Assembly: GCF_013416525.1 (NCBI RefSeq) | Contig: NZ_JACCEM010000009.1 | Coordinates: 124,001-188,000, forward strand | Length of the DNA: 64,000 nt | DNA from: Parapusillimonas granuli | GTDB lineage: Bacteria; Pseudomonadota; Gammaproteobacteria; Burkholderiales; Burkholderiaceae_B | Reading direction: 5' to 3' | Shown: positions 13,301 to 20,389 of the stretch, one piece after another | Layout: the number at the start of each line of letters is the position of its first letter | Numbering within the stretch: position 1 is the first letter of the stretch | The notes under the pieces: generated by a model | What the model was told of the DNA's origin: nothing | Seen by the model: only the letters and a program-made list of their open reading frames with translations | The model's database searches: none | Position numbers and translations under genes: made by a program

Positions 13301-13302
13301 GA
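7321..13302 (+). CDS. Alpha-2-macroglobulin-like protease inhibitor/trap, periplasmic
   Basis: About 1,993 residues. I chose the GTG at 7321 because GGAG precedes it at normal spacing and it gives a clean signal peptide (basic start, hydrophobic ILAWALCMAPAW, AxA-like end); the ATG at 7282 lacks a good site. MG-type beta domains follow. The thioester signature CLEQ (Cys1522) lies in an alpha/alpha-toroid thioester domain; a C-terminal receptor-binding-like domain ends the protein. Bacterial A2Ms of this type are thought to trap proteases that breach the outer membrane. The gene overlaps pbpC by 4 bp, the pairing seen for yfhM-pbpC in E. coli, which links the trap to wall repair. Confidence 0.93.
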   Translation: MHRIGTGILAWALCMAPAWGAHITQFSPQGEASNVESITLAFDQAVAPFGSARQADPVEVVCNDPAVKGEGRWLDAQRWTYVFTEVLGPGISCTAAIPPSFRTASNEAPGGKTRFSFHTGGPRVVATRPYGDLVDEDQVFVVEFNGAVDPQSVADHSQCLVEGLGESIPVRLITGGDRGEILQAAYYTRGQEADTPSRQLLQCKRRLPSGAKMQLRVGPGVATPGVATPDAPDAPARRPMASREARVFDYTVREAFKANLSCLRENAKAPCTPVSALTLSFSAPIPAADAARVRLATPAGEVAAPMDEEDAQQGWVSSLRFPGPFPELATLTLSLPEGLKDDAGRELSNADQFPLAVPTAAYPPLVKFSSSSFGVVERFGYVPEGGSEEEFPPVVPLTVRNVEAELPTRDVTVSAGTLRDLAVKDDREVLGWFSRVRRLQYGSWSAKQLDAIMSDQAPPADEQPATDVRGFSALKAQAGARMLQLPGLRAEDPRPFEVIGVPVPEPGFHVLEVESARLGRSLLENAQPMYVRTAVLVTNLAVHVKTGRDDMLAWVTTLDDGQVVPGADVSVLDCEGRPLAQGRTDEQGIWHHPKAVPATEYCEGTGLGGVYVSARIAADHALARGKADFSFAFSDWNAGMESWRFNVPTNTDPTPTLATHTVFDRSLFRAGETVSMKHYMRIQTRDGFALPPSSQPVPDRLVIEHQGSDQKHEQRVEWRATPSGGLSAISAFKLPPTAKLGVYTLRLTDKDGGWYGGGEFRVEEFKLPLLTGSLKISGETAGPLVAPRRLDADLQIAYVSGGPAGRLPVSVSGMMRDRSVNFPDHEDYSFAPPRGAADDAGEEGGQAGGKQALFLDKRAMTLDAQGGGRMGVDGLPAIDRPAELVFEAGYSDPNGQVQTLSQVVPVWPAALQAGIRAGSWLQTGARARISGLALTLDGRPAADAPIVISALARKTFSTRKRMVGGFYSYDNHTVTQELGEVCAGRTTRTGEFDCAIELADTGAVELIARVEDQQGRVSAAATTVWVTGSSDLWFGGENDDRIDVIPLRKTWKPGETAQFQVRMPFRQATALVAVEREGVLHTEVVNLQGGDPTLRIPIREDWGPNVYVSVLALRGRLRELPWHTFLSWGWKQPRAWYESFIEAGRDYAAPTPFVDLAKPAFRFGLASINVSDEADRLKVEVSADKPEYQVRGKARISIAVSLPDGRPAAHAGVAFAAVDEALLELAPNESWDLLAALRQKRSYGVETATAQMQVVGRRHFGRKALPAGGGGGKSPTRELLDTLLLWAPSIETDENGRASLELPLNDSITRFRLVAIADHGASRFGTGMSSIVSTQDLQVISGLPVLVREGDQYQADVTVRNATRRQMKVRLQAAYAGPGVPSETLPPQEVDLAPGLARTVSWAVRAPESNAPEGSAELDWTLTAQELAAASGAGGGDAPPASDRLAVGQRLQPAVPVRTQQASLLSLEAGKPATGIPVAPPKGALADANGLPRGGLSIQVRSSLGGGLPGVREWFQEYPYTCLEQTGSRAIGLRDRRAWDELMRRLPDYLDPDGLVSYFPGARQGNEVLTAYLLSVSHEAQAQGRQFAIPEDLRKRMAQGLLDFVQGKITRNRWAPQRDLDVRKLIALEALSRYQLVRPRMLGSMDIAPERWPTSAVLDWMALVQRVPGMPDQKKSLQAARKILRARMLETGTGLVFAADGNEAWWLMVSPETNLAKLVLVAADRSEWRSDMPLIAQGLLGLQRKGAWRTTTANLLGELAIEKFARRYESVPVTGRLQVGMAAGKDARTLDWSQARSEDGSTSFEFFEPWAASATKTLQLTQRGSGNPWVVLRSQAAVPVNKPVMSGYELARRVEPVSQAVPGAWTKGDVYRVQLRIRARTPTVWAVVTDPVPAGAGILGGGLGRDSAIGAQGEPADPESTPPSFVERGFESYRAYFDYLPAGTTTLEYTVRLNTVGQFQLPATRVEAMYQPDVFGELPNIGGMAVVAEREGQ

Positions 13303-15452
13303 AGCGGATGCCGGCCTGGGTGCTGGCGCTGGCGGCCTGCTTCTGCGGCGCGTCCTGGGCGGGGATATCGTATCAGGATGTAAGGGACGGCTATCACGCC
13401 TCGGACGCGGTGGTCCTGGACCGCGCCGGCCGCACGGTGCAGCGGTTGCGGGCCGATTTCCGCGAGCGGCGCGGCGATTGGGTGGCCTTGCAGGACATTT
13501 CTCCGGCCCTGCAGCGGGCCGTGATCCTGTCCGAGGACCGCCGCTTCCATGACCATGCCGGGGTCGACTGGACGGCGGTGTGGTCGGCGGCTTGGGGCAA
13601 CCTGGTTTCAGGCGGCCGCCGGGGCGCATCGACCCTGAGCATGCAGTTGCTGGGCTTCATCGACGATCAATACCGGCGCGGGCCGGGCGGGCGCGGCATC
13701 ATGCAGAAGCTCGGCCAGGCCTATGCGGCGCTCGAGCTGGAAGCCGAATGGAGCAAATCCCAGATACTCGAGGCCTACCTGAACCTCGCCGCCTTCCGCG
13801 GCGAACTCGTGGGCGTCGATGCGCTGGCGCGCGCGCTGTTCCGGAAGGCGCCCAGCGGGCTGGAGACGCGCGAAGCCGCCCTGGCCGCCGTGCTGCTGCG
13901 CGGCCCCAATGCGCCGCAGGCCGTCCTGGTGCGCAGGGCTTGCGGGCTGCTGGCTGAAATGGGGTCTCCGGAGGAATGCTCGGGCCTGGGCGATTTCGTC
14001 CAGCTGACCCTGGACCACAGGCCGGCAAGATGGGCCGACGGCGCCGGCCTGGCGCCCCATTTCGCGCGGCTTGCCTTGAACGGCGCCGGCGCGGCCGGGC
14101 CGGGCGCGCGTATCGCCACCACCCTGGATGCGGACCTGCAGCGCCACGCGCTGGCCGTCATCGAAAGAAACCTGCTGGCCCTGGGCGACGCCAACGTCAG
14201 CGACGCCGCCCTGGTGGTGCTGGACAATGAAACGGGCGGCGTGCTGGCCTACGTCGGTTCATCGGGCGATCTGTCCGGCGCGGCGCAGGTGGATCATGCG
14301 CGCGCGCTGCGCCAGGCGGGGTCGACGCTGAAGCCTTTCCTGTACGCGCTGGCCATCGAGCAGGAACGCCTGACCGCCGTGTCGCTGCTGGACGACGGCC
14401 CCCTGGATCTTCCCACGGGCAACGGCCTGTACATCCCGCAAAATTATGACAAGCGGTTTTCGGGCTGGGTCAGCGTGCGCGGCGCATTGGGATCCTCGCT
14501 CAATATTCCGGCCGTCCGGGCGTTGATGATGGTGACGCCGGAAGCGTTCGCGCGCCGCCTGGCGGCGCTGGGCCTGCCGCTGGACCGGTCCGGCGACTAT
14601 TACGGCTACAGCCTGGCGCTGGGCAGCGCCGACGTCAGCCTGCTGTCGCTGACCAATGCCTATCGCGCACTGGCCCGGGGCGGCGTGCATTCCGAGCCCC
14701 GGTATGTTGTGGACGGGGCCGGCGCGGCCGGCTCCAGGCGGGTGGCCGCCGAAGGCGCCGCATGGATCGTCGGCGACATCCTCGCGGACCGCCAGGCCCG
14801 GGCGCGCACGTTCGGGTTCGACAGTCCCTTGTCCACTCCCTTCTGGACGGCCGTCAAAACCGGCACCAGCAAAGACATGCGCGACAACTGGTGCGTGGGC
14901 TGGTCGTCGCGCTATACCGTGGGAGTATGGGTGGGCAACAGCACGGGCGTGAGCATGCGGGAGGTGTCCGGCGTATCCGGGGCCGGGCCCGTCTGGCACG
15001 AGATCATGGCCTACCTGCACCGCCATGAGGCCAGCGTCCAGCCGCCCGCGCCCGCCGCCGTCCGCCCGGCGCAAGTGGTCTTCCAGGACGGGCTCGAGCC
15101 GGCGCGCAAGGATTACTTCCTGGGCGATACGGCGATCACCCAGGTGCGCCTGGCGCGGGCGCAGGGCGCGGAGGGCGCCGCGCCCCTGCGCATCGCCGCG
15201 CCGGCCGACGGGACCATACTGGCGCTGGACCCGGACATTCCCCTTGCGCGCCAGCGCAGCGTGTTCAGCGTGAGCGGCCCGGGGCGCGGGCGCGCCGACG
15301 GCCTGGCATGGCGCGTCGACGGCCGGCTCGTGGGCCGGGGCGACCGCCTGGAATGGCAGCCCGAGCCCGGCACGCACCGCGTGCAGCTCATCGACGAGCA
15401 CGGACGGCTGCGCGACGAGGTCGGCATCCAGGTCCGGGCCGGCGGCCGGTAG
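13299..15452 (+). CDS. pbpC: Penicillin-binding protein 1C (bifunctional glycosyltransferase/transpeptidase)
   Basis: 717 residues with an N-terminal signal/anchor (VLALAACFCGASWAG). The GT51 domain carries EDRRFHDHAGVD (catalytic Glu), then GASTLSMQL. The transpeptidase domain has the SxxK serine in GSTLKPF, the SxN motif in GSSLNIP and the KTGT box in VKTGTSKDMRDN. A C-terminal BiPBP-type region follows. It polymerises and cross-links peptidoglycan at the inner membrane. The ATG lies inside the end of the A2M gene, so the two proteins are made together. Confidence 0.95.
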   Translation: MKRMPAWVLALAACFCGASWAGISYQDVRDGYHASDAVVLDRAGRTVQRLRADFRERRGDWVALQDISPALQRAVILSEDRRFHDHAGVDWTAVWSAAWGNLVSGGRRGASTLSMQLLGFIDDQYRRGPGGRGIMQKLGQAYAALELEAEWSKSQILEAYLNLAAFRGELVGVDALARALFRKAPSGLETREAALAAVLLRGPNAPQAVLVRRACGLLAEMGSPEECSGLGDFVQLTLDHRPARWADGAGLAPHFARLALNGAGAAGPGARIATTLDADLQRHALAVIERNLLALGDANVSDAALVVLDNETGGVLAYVGSSGDLSGAAQVDHARALRQAGSTLKPFLYALAIEQERLTAVSLLDDGPLDLPTGNGLYIPQNYDKRFSGWVSVRGALGSSLNIPAVRALMMVTPEAFARRLAALGLPLDRSGDYYGYSLALGSADVSLLSLTNAYRALARGGVHSEPRYVVDGAGAAGSRRVAAEGAAWIVGDILADRQARARTFGFDSPLSTPFWTAVKTGTSKDMRDNWCVGWSSRYTVGVWVGNSTGVSMREVSGVSGAGPVWHEIMAYLHRHEASVQPPAPAAVRPAQVVFQDGLEPARKDYFLGDTAITQVRLARAQGAEGAAPLRIAAPADGTILALDPDIPLARQRSVFSVSGPGRGRADGLAWRVDGRLVGRGDRLEWQPEPGTHRVQLIDEHGRLRDEVGIQVRAGGR

Positions 15453-15567
15453 CCGGCCGTGTGTCGCGCGGCCTACGTCTTCGTACAATTTGTGAGCTGT
15501 TGACGTAGTTTTGCCATTCTTGCTGTTAAACTTTTTGCATCATGATCAAGCAGGAAGGGACACAACA

Positions 15568-16176
15568 ATGCAGACCATACGCCAATTGGGCAAGCTGATC
15601 GCGCCGCTGAGCCTGGCGCTGCTGGCCGCATGCCAGACCACGCAAGGCCCGGGCGCGGCATCCACGGCTTCCACGGCGCCGGCCGCGCAATCCGCGCCGG
15701 CGCCGGCGCAGCCCAGCGCCACGCCCGCCCGGCCGGACGCGGGGCCGGCGCAGGCGCAAGGCGCGGCCGTGGCCGTCTATATCGCCGACACGGCGCAGCA
15801 AACGGGCTGGACGCCCGTGAGCCTGCAGTCCGGCACCTTGTACGTCAATCCCCAGCCCATCATCACGCGTTCCGACCTGAGCGGCGTCCAGGCGGGCTCG
15901 AACAAGCAGGGCGACGGCCTGCTGGCGCTGGAACTCAATGAGCAAGGCAAGGGCAAGGTAAGCGACGCCACCACGCAAAACCCCAACAAGCGCCTGGCGC
16001 TGGTCGTCGGGCGCACGCTGCTGGCGGTGCCCAGCTATTCCACGCCCGTGACCACCGGCCAGCTGATCTTCGCCGTGGGCACCGAGGAAAACGCCACGGC
16101 GGCCGCGCGGGCCATCGCCGGCGTGCCGCACGAAGAAGGCGGCGCGGCCGGCGCGGCGGCGCCCGCGGCCCGGTAA
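15568..16176 (+). CDS. Putative lipoprotein of unknown function
   Basis: 202 residues from the ATG at 15568, which follows an AGGAAGGG site. The N-terminus is a lipoprotein signal ending in the lipobox LLAAC, so residue ~22 would be lipidated. About 50 residues rich in Ala, Pro and Ser form a linker. They lead to a folded domain (VAVYIADTAQQTGWTPV ... TRSDLSGVQ ... GRTLLAVPSYSTPVT) that I do not recognise. It may resemble preprotein-translocase SecD-like N-terminal segments (IADTAQQ..W..V), but that is weak. A terminator follows, so it is a single-gene unit. Confidence 0.75.
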   Translation: MQTIRQLGKLIAPLSLALLAACQTTQGPGAASTASTAPAAQSAPAPAQPSATPARPDAGPAQAQGAAVAVYIADTAQQTGWTPVSLQSGTLYVNPQPIITRSDLSGVQAGSNKQGDGLLALELNEQGKGKVSDATTQNPNKRLALVVGRTLLAVPSYSTPVTTGQLIFAVGTEENATAAARAIAGVPHEEGGAAGAAAPAAR

Positions 16177-16199
16177 GGCAGTACGCGCCGGGCCATGGA

Positions 16200-16226
16200 A
16201 ACGGCACCATCGCGGGTGCCGTTTTT
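16200..16226 (+). terminator. Intrinsic terminator after the lipoprotein gene
   Basis: ACGGCACC and GGTGCCGT form an 8-bp stem (loop ATCGCG), followed by TTTTTGTT. Confidence 0.88.
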
Positions 16227-16276
16227 GTTGGCGCGCATGCTGCACAATTGTCGTATCACGCGGGATCGAGGATCAA

Positions 16277-16663
16277 ATGGACAACTATCAATATGCGCGC
16301 TACCGCGCGCTGGACTCGCTGAGCGCGGCGTTCACCCTGGGGTTCAAGTTCCTGGCCTGGATCAACGGGCTGGGCGTGCTGCTGCTGGTTTTCTGTACGC
16401 TGGGCGTACTGGAGATCGACATCGAGCCGCAATGGCTGCGCTGGCCGCTGGCCGCCTATCTGGCCGGGCTGACCCTGGCGGCGCTGGGCCTGCTGTGGGT
16501 CTATCCCGCCCAGGCCAGCCTGCTGAGCCAGGCCGTTTCGGGCCGCGCCCGGCGCACGCACTGGGTGCCGGTCTTCTGCATCATGCTGGCCTACGGGTTG
16601 AGCCTGATGGCCTTCGTCGCCGCGTGCTGGTTCACCTACAGCGTCGGCGGCTATTTCTATTGA
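16277..16663 (+). CDS. Small integral membrane protein, unknown function
   Basis: 128 residues with three hydrophobic segments at about 25-50 (FLAWINGLGVLLLVFCTLGVL), 57-78 and 98-122. The short N-terminus is polar (MDNYQYARYRALDSL). No catalytic motif is visible. It stands alone between the lipoprotein terminator and pyrB, with 94 bp before pyrB. The function is unknown; the family appears to be a conserved betaproteobacterial membrane protein, which is an inference from its tidy composition. Confidence 0.65.
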   Translation: MDNYQYARYRALDSLSAAFTLGFKFLAWINGLGVLLLVFCTLGVLEIDIEPQWLRWPLAAYLAGLTLAALGLLWVYPAQASLLSQAVSGRARRTHWVPVFCIMLAYGLSLMAFVAACWFTYSVGGYFY

Positions 16664-16722
16664 TGTTGTATTTTCATCGCGGTCGCTGGAAAACCCCCAA
16701 AAACCACTGGTTTGGATTCTAA

Positions 16723-16743
16723 AATATACGCTTTGCGTATATT
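16723..16743 (+). promoter_or_regulatory. Perfect palindrome in the pyrB leader (putative operator)
   Basis: Arms AATATACGC and GCGTATATT are exact reverse complements around TTT, making a 21-bp inverted repeat. It sits 14 bp upstream of the pyrB ATG, over the likely promoter or ribosome-binding region. A dimeric DNA-binding protein would fit such a site. Confidence 0.6.
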
Positions 16744-16757
16744 CATAGGATCTCGAA

Positions 16758-18050
16758 ATGTCTGTCTCCCAACAGGTATTCCTGCGCGACGCCATGCGCC
16801 GCCTCAACCTGACCCGCGACGTGTTCGCGGGCCGCATCGGCGTCAAGCGGCGTGCGCTCGATACCTGGCTGCTGCCCGAGGGCTCCCAGGAATTCCGGGC
16901 CATGCCGGAGGTCGTCGGCCGTTTCGTGACCGAAATCATCGAAAACGAGGCCTTGCTGCAAAAATATGCGCAGAGCGCCCAGTCGGGCCCGTTGCGCAAC
17001 CGCATCGCCGCCGACGGCAAGCACCAGCTGCTGTCCGTCGACCAGTTTTCGCGCGAATCCGTGGAAGAGCTCTTCCGGATCGCCGACCAGATGCAGCCCA
17101 TCGCCCGCCGCCAGAAAGTGTCGCGGGTGCTGGAAGGAGCCGTGCTCGGCAATCTTTTCTTCGAGGCCAGCACCCGTACCCGCGTGAGCTTCGGCGCGGC
17201 CTTCTGCCGCCTGGGCGGCTCGGTCTGCGACACCACGGGCTTCACGTTTTCGTCGATGGCCAAGGGCGAGTCCATTTACGACACCAGCCGGGTCATGAGC
17301 GGCTATGTCGACGCCATGGTCATACGCCACCCCGACAAGGGTTCGGTGGCGGAATTCGCCCGGGCGACCAATATCCCGGTCGTCAATGGCGGCGACGGCC
17401 CGGGCGAGCACCCCAGCCAGGCGCTGCTGGACCTCTACACCATCCTGACCGAGTTCTCGCGGCTGGGCAAGCTGCTGGACGGCGCGCACATCGCTTTGGT
17501 CGGCGACCTGAAATACGGGCGCACGGTGCATTCGCTGATCAAGCTGCTGTCCCTCTACCGGGGCCTGAAGTTCACGCTGGTGTCGCCGCGCGGGCTGGAA
17601 ATGCCGGACTACATACTCGAGCAGGCGGGCACGCGCGGCCATGTGATCGAGCAGACCTATTCGCTGGAAGAGGGGCTGGCCGGCGCGGACGTGATCTATG
17701 CGACCCGCGTCCAGAAGGAGCGCTTCGCCGCCGAGGAGCTGGAAGGCTATACGCCGGATTTCCAGGTCAACAAGGCGATCATCGACAAGGTCGGCCGCCC
17801 CGATGTGATCGTGATGCACCCTCTGCCGCGCGATAGCAGGGAGGGCGCCAACGACTTGAGCGTCGATCTGAACCATGATTCCCGCCTGGCGATTTTCCGC
17901 CAGACGGACAACGGGATTCCGGTCCGGATGGCGATCTTCGCGGTTCTGCTGGGTGTGGAGAACCTGGTCCAGCATTCTCTGCGCGACGTCACCTGGAGCC
18001 CGCCGTCGCATATCGGGCCCGATGACAGCGTTTTCCATGGGGTGGATTGA
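16758..18050 (+). CDS. pyrB: Aspartate carbamoyltransferase with N-terminal HTH-like extension
   Basis: 430 residues, about 110 more than a plain ATCase catalytic chain. Residues ~95-430 hold the enzyme: carbamoyl-phosphate loop STRT (138-141) in FFEASTRTRVSF, then GDGPGEHPSQALLDLYT and MHPLPRD. It joins carbamoyl phosphate and aspartate in pyrimidine synthesis. Residues 1-70 resemble an HTH module (LTRDVFAGRIGVKRRALDTWL, then FRAMPEVV), unlike the normal PyrB N-terminus. No PyrI or PyrC-like gene is adjacent. The palindrome just upstream suggests autoregulation, which is an inference. Confidence 0.93.
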   Translation: MSVSQQVFLRDAMRRLNLTRDVFAGRIGVKRRALDTWLLPEGSQEFRAMPEVVGRFVTEIIENEALLQKYAQSAQSGPLRNRIAADGKHQLLSVDQFSRESVEELFRIADQMQPIARRQKVSRVLEGAVLGNLFFEASTRTRVSFGAAFCRLGGSVCDTTGFTFSSMAKGESIYDTSRVMSGYVDAMVIRHPDKGSVAEFARATNIPVVNGGDGPGEHPSQALLDLYTILTEFSRLGKLLDGAHIALVGDLKYGRTVHSLIKLLSLYRGLKFTLVSPRGLEMPDYILEQAGTRGHVIEQTYSLEEGLAGADVIYATRVQKERFAAEELEGYTPDFQVNKAIIDKVGRPDVIVMHPLPRDSREGANDLSVDLNHDSRLAIFRQTDNGIPVRMAIFAVLLGVENLVQHSLRDVTWSPPSHIGPDDSVFHGVD

Positions 18051-18077
18051 GGGGACCGGAACCCCGAGGCCCCTCTT

Positions 18078-18101
18078 GGGCCTGTCAGCGTCGGCAGGCC
18101 C
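18078..18101. terminator. Hairpin between convergent pyrB and rdgC
   Basis: GGGCCTG and CAGGCCC form a 7-bp stem with a 10-nt loop in the 50-bp gap between the converging genes, abutting the rdgC stop. The T-rich stretch on the plus side (CCTTTCTTTC) is modest. It could serve both directions. Confidence 0.5.
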
Positions 18102-19000
18102 TAGGCCTTTCTTTCGCCCCCCAGCGCCTCCACCAGATTCTCGATCAACCGCGCCAGCTCCCCCGCCATCAGCGCAAAGTCCGAATCGTACTGCTCGGCA
18201 TCGTTCAGGGCCGCCGACTCGCGGCCTTCCTTCAGAACGTCCAGCGGATTGACCCGCTTCACGTCCAGCCCCTCGGTCAGGACGAAAGACACCCGATCCG
18301 CCCACGTCAGGGCAAGGCGGGTGCATTGCTTGCCCGCCTGCACATGCTTGCGCACGTCGTCGATTTCGATGCTTTGGCGCACATAGCGCACCGCCGCGCC
18401 GCTGTCGCTGGTGGAGCGCAGCTCCGTGTCCTGGTCTATGGAAAAGCCCGCGGGCGGTTCGTCGCTGATCAGCCAGTTGGTCATGGCCGCCGCGGGCGAT
18501 TGTTCCACGTAGAGGGGCGCCGCGGGCAGCGCATCCAGGCTCTTCGCCAGCACGCCCAGGACTTCGTCGCTCTTGGCGGCGGCCGCCGCGTCGACGACCA
18601 GCCAGCGGTTGCGCGTGTCGATCCAGAGGCGGGTGTCGCGATATACGCTGAACGCCTTGGGCAGGAGTTCGTCGGTGACCTGCTCCTTGATTTCCTTCAT
18701 TTGCCGGCGGCCGGGCTTGAAGCCCTGCTGCTCTTCGATTTCCAGCGCCCGGGCCTTGGTGAACTGGTTGATCACCGTGGCCGGCAGCAGTTTCTTGTCG
18801 GCCCGCAGGGTCAGCAGGTACTGGCCGTCCAGGGCGTGCGCCAGGCCCGTGTCGTCGCGCGTGCGCACCCATCCCAGGCTTTGCATGTCACGATTCCCGC
18901 CGGGCTGGAAGGTCTGTTTCGCCAGTGCTGTTTCCAGGGCGTCTGCTGTGTAGGACCAGGAGGGGGCCAGGCGGAATATCCGGAGATTCTTGAACCACAT
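18101..19000 (-). CDS. rdgC: Recombination-associated protein RdgC
   Basis: 299 residues from the ATG at 19000 ([11 protein letters not shown]). An upstream extension is low-complexity and was rejected. The family signature is clear from the start through [26 protein letters not shown] and the C-terminal [13 protein letters not shown]. RdgC forms a ring-shaped dimer that binds DNA non-specifically and modulates RecA filament activity. Length matches the family (~300). It stands alone, convergent with pyrB. Confidence 0.96.
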   Translation of the reverse strand: MWFKNLRIFRLAPSWSYTADALETALAKQTFQPGGNRDMQSLGWVRTRDDTGLAHALDGQYLLTLRADKKLLPATVINQFTKARALEIEEQQGFKPGRRQMKEIKEQVTDELLPKAFSVYRDTRLWIDTRNRWLVVDAAAAAKSDEVLGVLAKSLDALPAAPLYVEQSPAAAMTNWLISDEPPAGFSIDQDTELRSTSDSGAAVRYVRQSIEIDDVRKHVQAGKQCTRLALTWADRVSFVLTEGLDVKRVNPLDVLKEGRESAALNDAEQYDSDFALMAGELARLIENLVEALGGERKA

Positions 19001-19201
19001 ATTGTCGTGTCTTCGTGAGTTGAGGCTGCGTGCGGGCCGGCCTATGGATGACGGCGGCGGCCCGCAAGATGAGGAACGATTGTAAGCGCATTCCCGGATC
19101 GGGCCCGGCGGGTATTCGCCGAAACCCGGGACCGGACACGAGGCCGGGCGGGCGCGCGGCATGGGCGCGCGCCCGCCCGCGCCCATGGACGTGAACCGGC
19201 T

Positions 19202-20242
19202 CTAGGCGGACGGCGGACGGGCGTCGCGCAGCGTGCTGGCGCGGGCCACCACCTTGAAGCCGATGTCTTGCGCCGGGATCACGGCGCCGCCGCTCATGCG
19301 GGCGATCAGCGCTTCGGCCCCCAGGCGGCCGATGTGGGCGCCGTCCACCCTGACCGTGGACAGCGCGGGAATGGAGTCGGCGGCCAGGACCTGGTCGCCG
19401 AAGCCCAGCACCCCCAGCCGCCGGGGCACGCTCAGGCCCAGCGCGTGGGCGTGCGCCAGGACGCCCTGGGCCAGGGCATCGGAGCTGCAGAACACCGCGT
19501 CGGCGTCGCGCGCCCGGGCCAGCAGGGCGTCCAGGGCGTCGCGCCCCCGGCCCGCCTGGGGGCTGCTTTCTGGGAAGACGACCTGCGCGGGCTCGGGGGC
19601 GTCGGCTTCGGCGGCGGCGCGCAGGAAGCCTTGGGCCCGCCGCTGGGCGCGGCTGTCGTCCGACCGCAGAATGGCGGGCCGCCTGTAGCCGCAGGCCCAA
19701 AGATGGCGGAACGCCGCCCGGCCGGCGTCTTCCTGGGAAAAGCCGATGGCCACGTCCAGCGGATGCGGCGTGTAGTCCCACAGCTCCACGATGGGAATGT
19801 CGGCGTTCAGCAGCAGGCGCCGCGTGCGCGCCGTGTGCTCGGTGCCGGTCAGCACCACGCCGTCCGGCCGGCGGCTGAGCATGACGGCCAGCCAGCGTTC
19901 TTCGTGCTGCGGGTCGTAGTGCGAGATGCCGAGCGTGGTTTCGTAGCGCTGCGCCGCCAGCGCCGTGATGAGCGCATCGAGCATGTCGGAGAACAGCGAA
20001 TGCCCGACGGACGGCACGATGGCCACCACCAGCCGGGTCTGCCGCGACGCCAGGCCGCCCGCCAGCGAATTGGGCACGTAGCCCGATTGCTCCGCGGCTT
20101 GCGCCACGCGCAGGCGCGTGGCTTCGGCCACGAGTTCGGGCCGGTGCAGGGCGCGGGAGGCCGTGATGGGCGAGACGCCGGCCAGGCGGGCCAGGTCTTT
20201 CAGCGTGGGAGCGGAAGACCCGCGGGAAGAACGGTTCGCCAT
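19202..20242 (-). CDS. LacI-family transcriptional repressor (GntR-gluconate type)
   Basis: 346 residues. The N-terminal HTH (TLKDLARLAGVSPITASRALHRPELV) has the LacI-family arrangement, with a hinge near SGYVPNSLAG. A periplasmic-binding-protein-like ligand domain follows (VVAIVPSVGHSLF ... FCSSDALAQGVLAHA ... VDGAHIGRLGAEAL). It is divergent from the sugar-acid operon at 20390. Two matching operator-like sites lie between them, so it most likely represses that operon and itself. The inducer is unknown; a sugar acid is likely from the neighbours. Confidence 0.9.
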   Translation of the reverse strand: MANRSSRGSSAPTLKDLARLAGVSPITASRALHRPELVAEATRLRVAQAAEQSGYVPNSLAGGLASRQTRLVVAIVPSVGHSLFSDMLDALITALAAQRYETTLGISHYDPQHEERWLAVMLSRRPDGVVLTGTEHTARTRRLLLNADIPIVELWDYTPHPLDVAIGFSQEDAGRAAFRHLWACGYRRPAILRSDDSRAQRRAQGFLRAAAEADAPEPAQVVFPESSPQAGRGRDALDALLARARDADAVFCSSDALAQGVLAHAHALGLSVPRRLGVLGFGDQVLAADSIPALSTVRVDGAHIGRLGAEALIARMSGGAVIPAQDIGFKVVARASTLRDARPPSA

Positions 20243-20260
20243 GATGCCGGAATGCTCGCT

Positions 20261-20276
20261 ATGATTGCGCTGTCAT
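20261..20276. promoter_or_regulatory. Putative LacI-family operator 1
   Basis: ATGATTGCGCTGTCAT, a 16-bp imperfect palindrome centred on CG, lies 18 bp upstream of the repressor start. Thirteen to fourteen positions match the second copy at 20353, and the form resembles GntR/IdnR operators. Just to its right, ATGATA and TATCAT (20278-20297) form another weak inverted repeat. Confidence 0.6.
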
Positions 20277-20352
20277 GATGATAATGATTCATATCATGCC
20301 GGGCAACTGTCCCTAGGGTATCCCCGAATGGAGGCCGCATCAGCGCTATGAA

Positions 20353-20368
20353 ATGATTGCGCTACCAT
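20353..20368. promoter_or_regulatory. Putative LacI-family operator 2
   Basis: ATGATTGCGCTACCAT lies 21 bp upstream of the binding-protein ATG at 20390. It shares ATGATTGCGCT and CAT with operator 1, with a centre-to-centre distance of 92 bp. Two sites bracketing a divergent promoter region are typical for repression with DNA looping. Confidence 0.6.
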
Positions 20369-20389
20369 GCCCATTCACCGGAGACATCG

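Noticed and set aside
11218-13629. An 803-codon minus-strand frame across the A2M gene
   Set aside because: It is antisense shadow of high-GC sense codons; no recognisable protein.
15500-15532. Sigma-70 promoter before the lipoprotein gene (TTGACG with TTAAAC)
   Set aside because: The spacer is about 20 bp or more, too long for a confident call.
20278-20297. Fur box between the LacI-type gene and the sugar-acid operon
   Set aside because: Only about 13 of 19 positions fit the Fur consensus and no iron-related gene is adjacent; the LacI-type operators explain the region better.
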